Source of the DNA: Centroberyx gerrardi
Lineage: Eukaryota; Chordata; Actinopteri; Beryciformes; Berycidae
NCBI RefSeq assembly: GCF_048128805.1
Contig: NC_135997.1
Coordinates: forward strand, 20,682,815-20,746,814
Length of the DNA: 64,000 bases
Direction of reading: 5' to 3'
Part shown: positions 11,201 through 22,000 of the stretch, one piece after another
Numbering within the stretch: position 1 is the stretch's first letter
How the letters are laid out: every line of letters starts with the position of its first letter
The notes under the pieces: model-generated
The model's input: only the letters and a program-made list of their open reading frames with translations
Told to the model about the DNA's origin: nothing
The model's database searches: none
Position numbers and translations under genes: made by a program

Positions 11201-13840
11201 CAGATATGTGTTAGCCCACAGACCATCATTTGACAAAGTTTTTCTTTATGGACCCCAATTGAAGACATCTGTTTGTGGTATTATTTGATCTGGAAATAAC
11301 TGTATAACTCTCAATACTGTAGTTGCGGTAACTTTTAAGAGACTGAAAACTATTACCAAATTCATACATACTCTAATTGTACAAACACCTGGTGAATTAA
11401 ATATTAGAGAAATTTAACTATTTCTCAAGTTGGGTCCTTCTACAACCCCCTCATTGATCTCTGGGGGTCCCAGGACCCCATGTGGGGAACCGCTGTTGTA
11501 ACACAGTAGTTTTCAAACACTTTGGCTTTGGGAACCAATTTTTTTACCTGTGCCATAAAGTCACAACTCAATATATCAGATTCCCCTGCCTAAGCTGTTT
11601 GTCTGTGACACAGAACTTCTAAACCACCAGCTGAGAACATACGGTACTATATGCAACCGCAAATGCAAATGTGTGTGTGTGTGTGTGTGTGTTTGTGTAC
11701 AGTAGTACAATTTCATACTACACATCATATTCTGCTGCTGTATTCACTGCATACCGATACTGGCTCTTAACAGCAGTTATACTACAGTAGTAACAAATGT
11801 AAAATATCTTTGGTATTAAAACACGTCGTTCTCTTTCTGCTTTGTGTCAGAGGTGTTCTTCCTGTTTCGTCTCTATGACTATGATCGCAGCGGTCACATG
11901 GACGGCCTGGAGATGATGAAACTGCTGTCAGACTACAACTCCCACAATGCACCTGGAGCAAAGGCCAATGAGCGGGTGAGAAAGAGTGGGTGTGGTTGTG
12001 GGTGTGTGAGCGCTAACAGATATAAAGCTACACTTTGCAGTATGTAACTATGTACGTCTCTGTGTATGTACATAATTGCATCTCTCATCTCTAGTGTGTA
12101 ATGGAATTCTTTGCATATAAATTTAGATCCCTTAGTAAATAGTTTTTTAGATGTATGACTTATATAACTTATTTTTATTGAGTGTTTGTTAGAGCTTTCT
12201 CCCCCTCTCTTTCTCTCTATGTATTATTCTGCTTGTGCACTGTGTTTTCTTGCACCCGTTTTGTTTTTGTGTGCATACCTAATACCTGCATATACACACT
12301 CTCTGCCCTGTTTACCTGACCCTGTGTGTGTGCATGTGTGTGTGTTTCTGTGTTTCAGGTGGTATCCATGGTAGATTTCTTACTCCAGACTCAGGATCTA
12401 AACCAGGACGGTCTGCTGGCTCCTTCTGAGCTGCTATCTCCTCCCTTACCTCCTCACACACAGGTACATGTATGCACACACACACACTCTTTCTCTCTTC
12501 ACCTCTCTTATCTGGGAAATCCTTTTTCATCCACTGCCTCACACGTAGATAGAGAGGTAAAGATTAGCTGATGTCAGACGGACAACACACAGTAAACATT
12601 TAAGAAAGGTTTTATTCAAACTATATAAACTAAATTATAAATACAAGAACTAAACAGAATACAGTGTGGTCAGGCGGTATAATCAGATATGAGTGTAGGA
12701 TGATATAAGGGTGAAAGCTGAGCGTGTGAGGTGTTGTGTGCCCAGACACAAAGTACAAATGAAACTAAAAACCAAATTGAACAGGTCGGGTTTCCATGGT
12801 TAGTACTGAGAGCCTCATGGGGCTTTACAGGCCTGCCCACAGACAATGATGTAATACTTCTATGCAGACATCTCCATTTGGCATCTGCTGCCTCACTGTA
12901 CTGGACAAACCTGAAGCACAGAAATAAAGCACACAGAGAGGTCACCAGGTCCCTGACACGGAACAAAACACCGGCTTTTAAAGTCACAAGGAAACGGCAT
13001 TTTGATGGGAACTTGCTTCCGTAATGCAACATATTTCTGGTTGAAACTGGATTCTGGGGTGGAGCATAATGCTGGGAGGGACTGTTTAAAAGTGGGCAAG
13101 TTGGACCAGGGCAAACATGGAAAGTGACTCAGTGGTTTGCAGATAATGCACATAATCTTCAGCTCTCACACATTCCAACTTCTTCAAAATGAGTAAATTT
13201 CTTTTCCAGGAATCAAAACAAATTTTTGATTTTTGAAAAAAATACGACAGAATAAAACTTTTGTCAATTTTTGTGCATTTATTGTAAAATAAGTGTACAT
13301 TATGATATGGAGAATTAGCTGATAAGGTGAAAAGGTCATTTTTAATTTCATTATGGCTTTAAACCACAGCTGTCCATAACTGACAGGATTGTTTTTATGT
13401 TTAACCAGCAATACAGATCTAGATCTACTGTAGGTAGTTTTATTTTTTTAAGTTAATATTTTATTTTTGTTTACTGAGATGTACTCCGTTTCACGCTCAG
13501 CTTCAGTTTTAGTGGACTGTAATGACCTCACCTCACACTCTTTACCACACAGGACTCCAACAACAACAATGCACCTCACCAGGAGCAGGACACTGAGGAG
13601 CAGAAGAAGACAGGAGCCGGGGGGCAGAGAGAGGAGGAGGAGATACAGGGAGGCGGAGAGCATGAACAGAAGCCGCATCAAGAAGAGGCGGAGCCTAAAG
13701 AGGAAGTACCTCCTGGACAGGAAGTAAAGACACAAGGAGAGGAACCCAGGCAGGAAATAGAAGAGCAGAATGGACTACAAATCTCAGAACAGGGGCAGGG
13801 ACATGAAGTCCCAGTGCATCAGGGGCAACCAGAGATATGA
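5275..13840 (+). CDS. cgref1: cell growth regulator with EF-hand domain 1 (secreted)
   Basis: Coding exons: 5275-5372, 6123-6197, 11041-11114, 11851-11975, 12359-12463, 13553-13840; 765 nt, 254 aa. All borders are GT-AG and all phases join. Residues 1-25 form a signal peptide with core VLSLFLLTHLCLAA. Two canonical EF-hand loops follow: DYDRSGHMDGLE (residues 92-103) and DLNQDGLLAPSE (137-148), each with acidic residues at the calcium positions and Glu at position 12. The last exon encodes a 95-residue Gln/Glu-rich tail. This architecture (signal peptide, paired EF-hands, acidic tail) is that of CGREF1; the related MCFD2 is shorter and lacks the tail. CGREF1 is known as a secreted calcium-binding protein linked to growth inhibition and adhesion. 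The start ATG at 5275 is 8 bases after an acceptor. Intron 3 (4.8 kb) holds a nested transposon gene. Family identity is likely, not certain. Confidence 0.85.
7440..7570. repeat. dispersed-repeat tail with GAATGAATGAAT end
   Basis: This stretch ends GGATTAAGCGAGTAGAAAAT followed by ATGAATGAATGAAT, a tail I associate with abundant fish SINE/LINE copies. A diverged relative of the same tail is near 50640-50695 (TCGGTATGGAAAATGAATAA). No internal promoter boxes were confirmed, so the class is left open. Confidence 0.4.
8280..9432 (+). CDS. nested THAP-domain protein, transposon-derived, probably decaying
   Basis: Two exons, 8280-8579 and 9067-9432, join in phase across a GTAAGT donor and a TTTTAATCAG acceptor to give 221 aa. 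Residues 1-90 are a THAP zinc finger: Cys5, Cys10, Cys57 and His60 (the C2CH set), with Pro26, Trp36, Phe61 and the closing AVPS at 85-88. Exon 2 has a Ser-rich linker, then a second metal-binding module: CHQC at 181-184, a Cys pair at 206-207, His210 and Cys217. The frame stops at 9430-9432, but the sequence after it still looks like the same protein family broken by further stops (see 9433-9958). The unit lies wholly inside intron 3 of cgref1, same strand. THAP proteins bind DNA; several transposase families (P, Kolobok) carry this domain. Whether the 221-aa product is made is unknown. Confidence 0.72.
9433..9958 (+). pseudogene. broken remainder of the THAP-element transposase
   Basis: Directly downstream of the 221-aa stop, family-like segments continue but are interrupted. 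Frame 1 gives ENNLLIFGSVLSAG, then stops, then SQHTFFQLLNKL. A shift of frame gives ADSGMVMIQQEIIHFELVQ, ending at a GTAAGA donor near 9661. After an acceptor near 9744 comes GYRGHKLLMEPLGFQTG and then a segment containing KLITTDRSSSIRTI. From memory, fish THAP-transposon proteins have a matching order: an 'IIHFELVQSNEV'-type block, then a 'TTDRSPSIRK'-type block. At least two stops and one frameshift break it. This suggests a longer autonomous protein that has decayed. The superfamily (Kolobok is my guess) needs a search. Confidence 0.6.
11166..11505. mobile_element. possible MITE with CCCAAACC/GGTTCCCC-type ends
   Basis: The left end, AACAGGGCTTCCCAAACCTT, and the complement of the right end, ACAACAGCGGTTCCCCACAT, are imperfect inverted copies. 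Text such as 'gaccccaattgaag' and 'gggtcccaggacccca' is typical of short fish hAT-derived repeats as I recall them. No coding content. It lies in intron 4 of cgref1, just after exon 11041-11114. Target duplication was not resolved. Confidence 0.45.
11668..11692. repeat. (GT)n microsatellite
   Basis: About 12 GT units in intron 4 of cgref1. Confidence 0.9.
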
Positions 13841-14105
13841 ACACACGCGCACACACACACACACACACAGACTAGTTGTAACCACTTGGGTCCCGCCTGT
13901 GGACGACTGAAGACAGAGTCACTCAGTACCTCTCTCATCTGAAGGGACATTTAATCATCCCCACAAATCTTTTTCTGCATCTGACTCAGATTGAATTTTT
14001 CTATCCATCTCATTGGTCTGATAAACAAGTGGATGGTACTTAACTAACTAAGTGAGACCTCATCAATTGAAAGTATTCCTCACCAAGCACTTGTCACGAT
14101 GTTGG

Positions 14106-14111
14106 AATAAA
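14106..14111 (+). terminator. cgref1: poly(A) signal AATAAA of cgref1
   Basis: The first canonical AATAAA after the cgref1 stop codon, 266 bases downstream, followed by a T-rich stretch. The 3-prime UTR would run 13841 to about 14130. A short CA array lies at its start. Confidence 0.65.
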
Positions 14112-14139
14112 GTTTCTGCATTCTTCATTAAAACGAATG

Positions 14140-15655
14140 GGTAGCACTGTTCACAAGCTTGCAGCTACCAGTGCCTGTTGGTTTTAATTAGGAGTGCGAA
14201 CGTTTCTAGAAGGGCCGAAGGACAAAAGTCCTAAATTCAAAATGCAATGGTATCCCTTTAGTAAAACTGAAGCCATCACTAATAGAAGTTATTATTTTGT
14301 AATGTTCTTTCTTGGCAAAGCCAGCGAGACAGTTTCATCATCTTGTACAATTTTAACTGTCGATTTGAAAATTGGATGTTGGATATTTAGTTTGCTTTAA
14401 CTGTATTTATTTCCCCTCTTCTGTCATACCTGACAAGTTAATTCAAGTGCACTTTCATAGTATTCACGCCTTTTTCTGGGGTAGTTAGAGACATTGATCA
14501 CTCCACTATTAGCCTACTTACTGTACCATTAAATTCAGTGCTACTTTATTGGATGGTGGGGTCACAGTCTACTTGCCTCCCTTCATCAGTATTCCTGTCC
14601 GCCTCCTCAGCTGTCACTAGACACAATGATTTCATGTACACATTCGATTTGTCCTATTCTCTCGGCTTGGCTTTTGCACTCTGTATTTATGCACCAGCGG
14701 CTCTCTGTACTCTTCTGTAGTTAAGCTGGTGATTTATTTACTGACCGCTCAGTTCTCAGCCGGTGTGCCAAAGCACACTAGTGTGCCATGAAATGAAATT
14801 CGGGTTTCTTTGAGATTTTGCTCAAGGGAAACAATGTCAAACACAGTTCTTACATTTACTTAGTAAATTATGTTTAATTAAAAAACAAATGAAAAATGAA
14901 TGCAGTATTGACCAAGTCTCATTGTGTTTGCTTGCCCTCTTGTATGATCCAGGAAGCTACAGTATATTTTGATGAGGATTTTGTGCGTGTGTGTCCAAGC
15001 ACTGAGCAGGTTGTGAAGCATGTGAGGATCATACTGTACTGCTACTCTATGAGCTACAGCCTTCTGCAGGAGTCTTTAGCCTGCAGGCCTATTTTCAGCT
15101 ACGCAATATTGTGGACGTGAAGCCGCTGTCCAAATAACATTTGATGTCATGCAATATTAAACTTAATCTTGATCTGAACACCTGGAATGTATTTTAACAA
15201 TATGAACGGAATGACTATTGTTTTGCTGTAAATTTCTTTTTTTAATTTTAAGTTTTGCACATTTATACAGCTGGAAAAAATAAAGCAAATGCTTCTTTGT
15301 CTTTCTCTCTCTGTCTCTTAACATGTGGCACAATGCTTGTTTTGGATCTCGCAAAATATTAATGAAGCATTTGCTTTCTTGGACAACAAGTCCTGTTGAT
15401 GAGGCTGAATAATGTATTTAGCTGCAGAAGCCCTTGTGTAATAACAAGGAATACAAGATGTTTGAAACAAAAACAAAAACCCAATTAAATAAAAAAATAT
15501 TATTAAATAAAAAATTATATGATTTTTTTTGTCATAGTGATTCATGAATATTTGGTTCTTATTATTGTTTACAAAGATTTTATTAAATAATTAATGTTAG
15601 TCCTGAAAATATGTTCTTGGTGTTATCAGCTAGCTTCCCTTCAGTGGTGACGACA
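14140..15655. other. spacer between cgref1 and efcab2
   Basis: About 1.5 kb with no recognised exon, RNA gene or well-delimited transposon. It is AT-rich, especially 15240-15600. The short open frames show no family resemblance. Confidence 0.6.
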
Positions 15656-15662
15656 CCAGTCC

Positions 15663-15675
15663 GTCTCTAGGCAAC
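15663..15675 (+). promoter_or_regulatory. efcab2: X-box-like RFX site upstream of efcab2
   Basis: GTCTCTAGGCAAC lies 19 bases before the efcab2 start codon. The right half, GGCAAC, fits the RFX consensus half-site RGYAAC; the left half is degenerate against GTNRCC. RFX factors drive many ciliary genes, and efcab2 encodes a ciliary protein, so the position makes sense. The match is partial and binding is inferred. Confidence 0.4.
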
Positions 15676-15693
15676 AGATAGTAAACAAAAAGC

Positions 15694-18188
15694 ATGGCGG
15701 AGGACAAGGACAGTGCAGGTTCGTATGTGCTGTCTAATTATCGCGTTCAGATAGCGCCATATGAAAGCAGCTATTTGAAGAGCCTTAGCGGCCACTAGCT
15801 TAATGTTACTTTTATTGCTTAGACGCATCCAACAGCCGTACATGTTTACAAGACTCTTCTCTGAAGCTCTCAATCCCTCACTCATTCATACAGCCATTCA
15901 TTGAAAACGTCAACATTTGTTAACTACTCTCTCACTCCTTTCACTCACTCATTCACCAAGTCACTTGCTCATTAACTGACTGATTGATCCGTTGTCTCCT
16001 TGTCTGAATTCCTGGTTTTCCCTGGCTGGCTCTCTGTGTGTCAGAGGCCATAGTGTCAGAGGTCCACAAGAAGATCAGTGCAGCTTTTGAAGCGTTTGAC
16101 CATGAGTCCAACAGAACAGTGGATGTCAGGTGAGTTCACACAGTATAATGTGAGGTGGTGGTTCCTAAACTTTCTCCTCCTGCTAGGACCCAGGCTGGTT
16201 AATGTGCTTTTTGGGATGAAAAGCCAAAGAAAATGTCCCAACCCATAGTTTCAAAACCACTGGTATAAGGTAATAAAATAGTTTTAACCATATTATGGGC
16301 CTACTCAAAATATCTGTGATGGGAGCAGCCCACTTGACCAACTTTCATACCAAGTTTCTTACCAGTTACATATGTATTTGTAAATGTCTTATCCCATCTT
16401 AACACATTGTTTTGGTATGCTTATCCATCTTGTCCCTCTTCTGGGTTTTGAGTCACAGAACCTGGCACCATCAAGGACTGTCTGTACAGCTGAAGGAACA
16501 AAACATGCCTTGATCTTTGTTTGACACCATCATGGACATCATGGTCTTTACATGTAGTTACATAATGTAATCTGACATACAGTAGTGATGTTATAAACCA
16601 AAGCTGCCCTGTTCACTGCCTGTGGTGTGTTTGTTTCCCAGGGAGATTGGCACCATCATCCGCTCCCTCGGCTGCTTCCCCACTGAGGCAGAGCTGCATG
16701 ACGTTATAGCTGAGGTCAGCACAGTATTGTTATGGGTGAATGAATGAATCAGTCAGCCAAACCATCAGTCAGTCAATTTACTGAATGATGACGGAGGGAA
16801 GGAAGGAGAGCTAGGCTTTGCTCTTGTCTGCAATTCTCAAGTAGTGATTTTTCAGATAATATCAGTCATGCTGTCTACCTGCTGGGGGAATCTGGATAAT
16901 AAACATCTCATGGTGATGTCATGGCACTGCCATAATGAAATTTAATCTCAATTTTGAATATAGCGCTTAGTATTTACATGCTGTAGCTCAAATGAAGTGT
17001 TAGGATCACCGGATGTGCATGACAGAGACATAAGATATAGATAAAGATGTTGTCTTTTTTTAATCTTGCCTTTGAAGCTACACAAGGTGAAGTTATGAGC
17101 AGTCAGACTTTTGCTAGTTAAAACATTTTAGGCTCCCTAACATTCTGAACTTGTTGTTAAAGGATAAATGTAGTTTAGGAGAAAAATGATCCCAACAACT
17201 GTCCTGTTCTGCCAGGTGGAGGAGGACCGCACAGGATACATCCACTTTGAGAGGTTCCTCCCAACCATGACCAAAGTCCTGTTGGAGCGCAAGTAAGACT
17301 CTTCTAACATCACTCGTAAATATTATTGGCTGCTGCCACTTGCGCCATTTTGTGTCCCCAACAACTGAATTAATAAGTATGCTGAATTTGGAAATTTTGT
17401 AATTTTCAGGGGAGCAAGTAATGGTCTCTGGCTGACAAATGTTTTCAGTTGTATTTTACATTTTGTAAATAAGTTGAGGTGGTCCCTGCTGATGTGTGGG
17501 GGGAAAACTACAGTCACTACCACTGTGTACAGAAATGTCCTTGCTCATTAAACTTTCAGGCGGCCTCTCTTCACCGCCTCACAGAAAATATGAAATGTGA
17601 AATTTCTTTAAATTATTTAACCTCTTTCTGTTCCACTTGTGTTTTTCTGTGCTTAAGGTTGCTAAATGGATTTTAAATAGGCCCCTAAAGCCTCTTTTTT
17701 GCTCTTGGGAATATGTATACTCCAGTACACCCATTCCTGTGAAGCCCAACCCTGGCAACATTTCAGCTGTCTCTAAAACCCTGTGTACAAACTGCTCTAG
17801 CTACTAGATGAAACTTTAATGATCTCCTTGGTAAAATGGGTCCTATACAGTTCATTGCTACTTATACACAGCTATATAGACACAGTGACAGATGTCATAA
17901 GACACATTTAGACACAGCCAGGACTATTGATAGACAGTAGTTTGGGCTTGGAAGTTACCAACAGAAGCCATGTTAATTCCACCATGTTAATTCCCATTTG
18001 ATGACTGCAGATAGGTTGGGATTTTATGCCAGATGAGCTTTAGGAATGTTTGGCATCTTATCATGTCAATGCTATGGAGGCAGTGTGTCATAGAGGCAAC
18101 TTTGCCAAACTCTCGCCATCAGCAGCTCTGGACATAGAGTGAGGGGTTACTCCCCCTACTACAGGTGATAGACACTAATAGTGATGCA

Positions 18189-18227
<39 letters not shown>

Positions 18228-19063
18228 CGTGTGTGTGTGTGTGTGTGTTAGGTTCCGTCCCATCCCTGAGGACCTCCTGCTCCAGGCCTTTGAGGTGAGA
18301 CCAACTGCTACTCAGTCTGTATTCTGCAGTTTTGTAGTTTAGGAGCTGCAGATCCCTTCAAACTCTTTAGAGGGAAAAGCCATTGCTATGTCAACTTAAC
18401 ATTTAACATTTGGCTGTCTGAACTGTCAACTGGCTGTGAAATGTTAAGGATTGCTAATCCAATCAGTTAGCTGTAGCCCACAAGTACTCATGTGGGCCAT
18501 GTGTCTGTTTAAGGAGAGGAGGTTTTATCAGGGTTTGGCTTCGAGTCACTGAGAACAGCAAACCGTGAACAGAGTAATAATAATACCATGGTGTTAAGTT
18601 ACTGATGTGTGGTAAAACCCAAAAAACACCATGTTCCCAGGTTCTGGACCAACAGAAGAAAGGACACTTAGAGCCTGAGGAGCTGGCAAAGTACATGACG
18701 CAGGAAGGTAAAGCAGAAGCATCCATCTTACTCCACAGTGTAAAAAAAGAACAGCTTTTGCATTGAAGTGTAGCACATTATCCTGCAGACATTCCCCTCA
18801 CCTGCCACAAAACCACTACAAAGTGTCTGTGTGTGCATGTGTGCATTTGTGCCTTTGCATGCTGGTATGTGGTCTTTTCTTTATGTTTGCTTGTGTTTTT
18901 ATTTGCAAATAAATTGTAATAAAAAACAATGTGATCTGACCCAGGTGAGCCCTTCACTCAGCAGGAGATGGAGGAGATGCTGTCGGCAGCCATCGACCCT
19001 GAGAAGAACCTCATCTACTATAAAGACTTTGTCAGCATGATGACCATAGACACTGACATGTAG
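15694..19063 (+). CDS. efcab2: EF-hand protein of the dynein regulatory complex (DRC8)
   Basis: Seven coding exons: 15694-15718, 16045-16129, 16642-16714, 17216-17292, 18252-18294, 18641-18707, 18945-19063; 489 nt, 162 aa, the length I recall for human EFCAB2. The protein is a small calmodulin/centrin-like fold. The EF-hand loop at residues 27-38 (DHESNRTVDVRE) keeps acidic residues at 1, 3, 9 and 12; the second (ending near E73) and third (DQQKKGHLEPEE) are degenerate. Diagnostic strings are VREIGTIIRSLG and EEMEEMLSAAIDPE. EFCAB2/DRC8 is a subunit of the nexin-dynein regulatory complex in motile cilia and sperm flagella. The first donor (GTTCGT) is weak, and exon 5 has a purely GT-repeat acceptor region. 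It sits tandem with cgref1, another EF-hand gene, but the two are from different families. Confidence 0.9.
16165..16266. mobile_element. possible short MITE in efcab2 intron 2
   Basis: GGTGGTTCCTAAAC at the left and the complement of GTTTCAAAACCACTGG at the right are imperfect inverted ends about 100 bases apart. No coding content. Such 'ccactggt' elements are frequent in fish introns from memory. The ends are too diverged for a firm call. Confidence 0.35.
18190..18249. repeat. (GT)n microsatellite forming an intron 3-prime end
   Basis: GT/GC array that runs straight into the TTAG acceptor of efcab2 exon 5, leaving almost no separate pyrimidine tract. Confidence 0.95.
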
Positions 19064-22000
19064 ACGATGACACAGTGAAGAACTTTTCTACTATAGACTT
19101 GGTCAGCATAACTGTTGACTGAGACAAATACACAATGCTGTGTGTGTGTGTTTTGTGTGTGTGTGTGCTCACATGTCTGCACTGCATGTGTTTTGAGGTA
19201 TTGTGCCATAAACTAGTAAATACCGCCTGCTGAGTCCTCCTTATCCCTCTGGTAATCCTGATACTGTATGATAAATACACACAGCTCAATTATTGTGATT
19301 ATTGGGCTTTGTATTTTCAGAATCAGATTTCAACTCAATTCAAAAGCTATTACCATTAAGAACAAGCTCTCTTTGCAGGAGCACAATGTTTGACACAGGC
19401 AATTAAAGGAAGATAAACCAGAATCACCTCATTTTGATATAGTGCAGTTTTATGCTCCCATGTGCATTTACATGTCTGAAGCCCAGCTATCTTTCTTTCC
19501 AAGTCTGACATGGCAAAGATGCTCTGAGATACAAGAATCACTTTAGTTTGGTATATATATAAATTTATCAATTCTGATTCCAATTCTGCTTTGATTCTGA
19601 TTTGTTGTCAATTCTCCAATTTGGTGAACCGGTAGCCAGTTAGCCACTTACCTGTTATGCCATTTTAATTCATATTCAAATACCCAATACTTTCAGTTTT
19701 TTTTTTGTTAGTCAAAACAAATTGTTGGTAACCAAGGTACAAAAGTCATAATACCTGAGAGGTTATAATTATAAACTCAAAGGGTATAATTAAAAAGTCA
19801 AAGCCTTGACTGCCAGTAGATGTCAGCTTTGACATCTACTGACAGGGAGAGAAAGAGTGTGTAGGAGAGAGAGCAGGCTTCTGTCCCAACACTGAGACCA
19901 GGTCCAACTCTCAGGCTCACTATCAGGTTCTCTGAAGCAGCAGCATCCTGGCCCCAAGGGAAGGTGGAGGCACAGTGCTAGGTGTTAAAATAAGCTCAGT
20001 CAGCAGAGACTCCTTACACAGAGAATACAGCCTCTGCAGCAACAGGCTTACACAGAAGCTCTACAGGCTTGATGTACACAGAAAATATTCATTTTTAGTC
20101 CTGTGTACTTCAGATCTGATCGTGGAAAAACCAGATCAGGGTCACATTGGACTGACCAGGTGAATGCAGGTGAACGCTATGATCTCTTCCTGATTTCACC
20201 AATTAAACATCTGACTGACAAATTTGAGATGGAAATTTTTGACATTTGTGGCATCCCCCATTAATCCATTTTAAAATGACTTAGACATGGTTGCATGTCT
20301 GTCCTCAACATGGGCATCAAGTTTCATGATGAGTGGACAAAGTGTTGCAGAGTTATGGGTAATATTCTGATATGCCACACACTTTCTCAAGGTCACTGCG
20401 ACAGACACACTGTTCTTCCATTTGGTCCGATACATAATACCTTATTCTAAAATTAAAAATGGTGGAATTCAGACAAGTAAAACATCAGTTTTGCAACAGG
20501 AGATGCAACTCATATTGGGAATATGTTCCTAATGTTTTGTACACTGAATGGATCTTGATCAATTGGTGACATCAGAAATAGAAGGGAATAGAAACTGGCC
20601 ATTTATTTTACAGTGGGAGGATTTGGAGTGAAGCCAATGGACAAACAGGCGAGTAGAAATCAGCAACATGATGAAAACGAGCAACATTCACTATGTAATG
20701 ACACAGCTGTTTGCACTGTGGAGCTGTGTTTTGGGTTTTTTAGCTGTGGTTTAAAATGCAAAGTTAGAGATTAGTTCAAATTAATTTCACAACAGTTGCA
20801 GAATACACAGATTCTGCAACTGTCCACAGATCATTTGTGGTTCGGACAAAAGAAGCAAATAATGGGGGAGAGAAGAAAGGAAAAGGCAGTTGTCATGTAG
20901 AGTTTTGATGCGGCTGTGACAAAGCAGCTGTGATGTAATGATCCCACAGCACTGGTCAGAAGTGTCTTGGGTTCAGGACTGTCCTTGGGGCTCAGTGGAC
21001 TAAAGTGCTGATTATATACAATGCTCAAAATCTTCTGGTCTGTAACTGATGTTGCATGTCATCCTGTCTTCCTCTCCCTCCCATTTCCCCTGTCACTCTC
21101 CACTACATAACAATTATGTCAAACAAATGAAATTTTTCTACCGTTTGTCATGATGCGTCGTCCCAGAGTCAGTAAATAGGTGGACAACAGCCCATATAAC
21201 TGCCAATACCTGGATAAAATTACATTACGTCTTAATGTTTTACACACTTGAGAGTTTGATGGAACTTGCTGGAAATTCGCCCCCAAAATGCTTGCATCAC
21301 TTACAAGATAACAAATCAAATATTTGCTTCAAATAAAACTATTTTGCCCAAGTCTGCTGCCATGCTGTGCTGGTTATGAACGTAATTACATAGATGAACC
21401 CAGAAAATAAAATAATAAAGCAATGGTTCTTTTATCAGCATAGGATTTTATCTTAAGTGATCTTGCATTGAATACACAATTTGACATCATGCATGAAACA
21501 GTTAAACACAGCTTTGGAACATGGATGACATGATGCGATATCTATAACTTAGATATTTATGTGATAATGCAGCACACACAAGCAGCTCTCTATCGGAGCA
21601 TGAGCGCATGCTGAAGTTCTACTCTAAACAGTTTCAATTCACAGTAAAAACAAGACCCGTTATTCCTGGCTTCCAATCACTGCAGGAATATAAAGACATC
21701 AGAAAATCAAAAAACAGACAAGCAAGCCTGATAGAAAAGAATCACACTGCATTAAAACTAAACATTCCCTTTTTTACTAAATACTCAAATTCAGAAGAAA
21801 GAATAAAAAGAGGACTCATTTGTCCTCAGCATAATCAAAGAGCAGCATCAACAGTTTAAGGGATACCTTTACTTTTAAGTGTTTTTTCTTGACCTGATCC
21901 TAGTTGCATTGTAACAAAATGACGTGCTGGATAAATTGTGTAGGTGAGCGAAAATACTCAACTTAAAAATCAAGGTGTACTTTTGAAGAACATCATTCAT

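Noticed and set aside
21608-21859. 83-aa plus-strand frame in the efcab2-adpgk spacer
   Set aside because: Lys/Asn-rich composition typical of AT-rich chance frames, and no recognisable domain.
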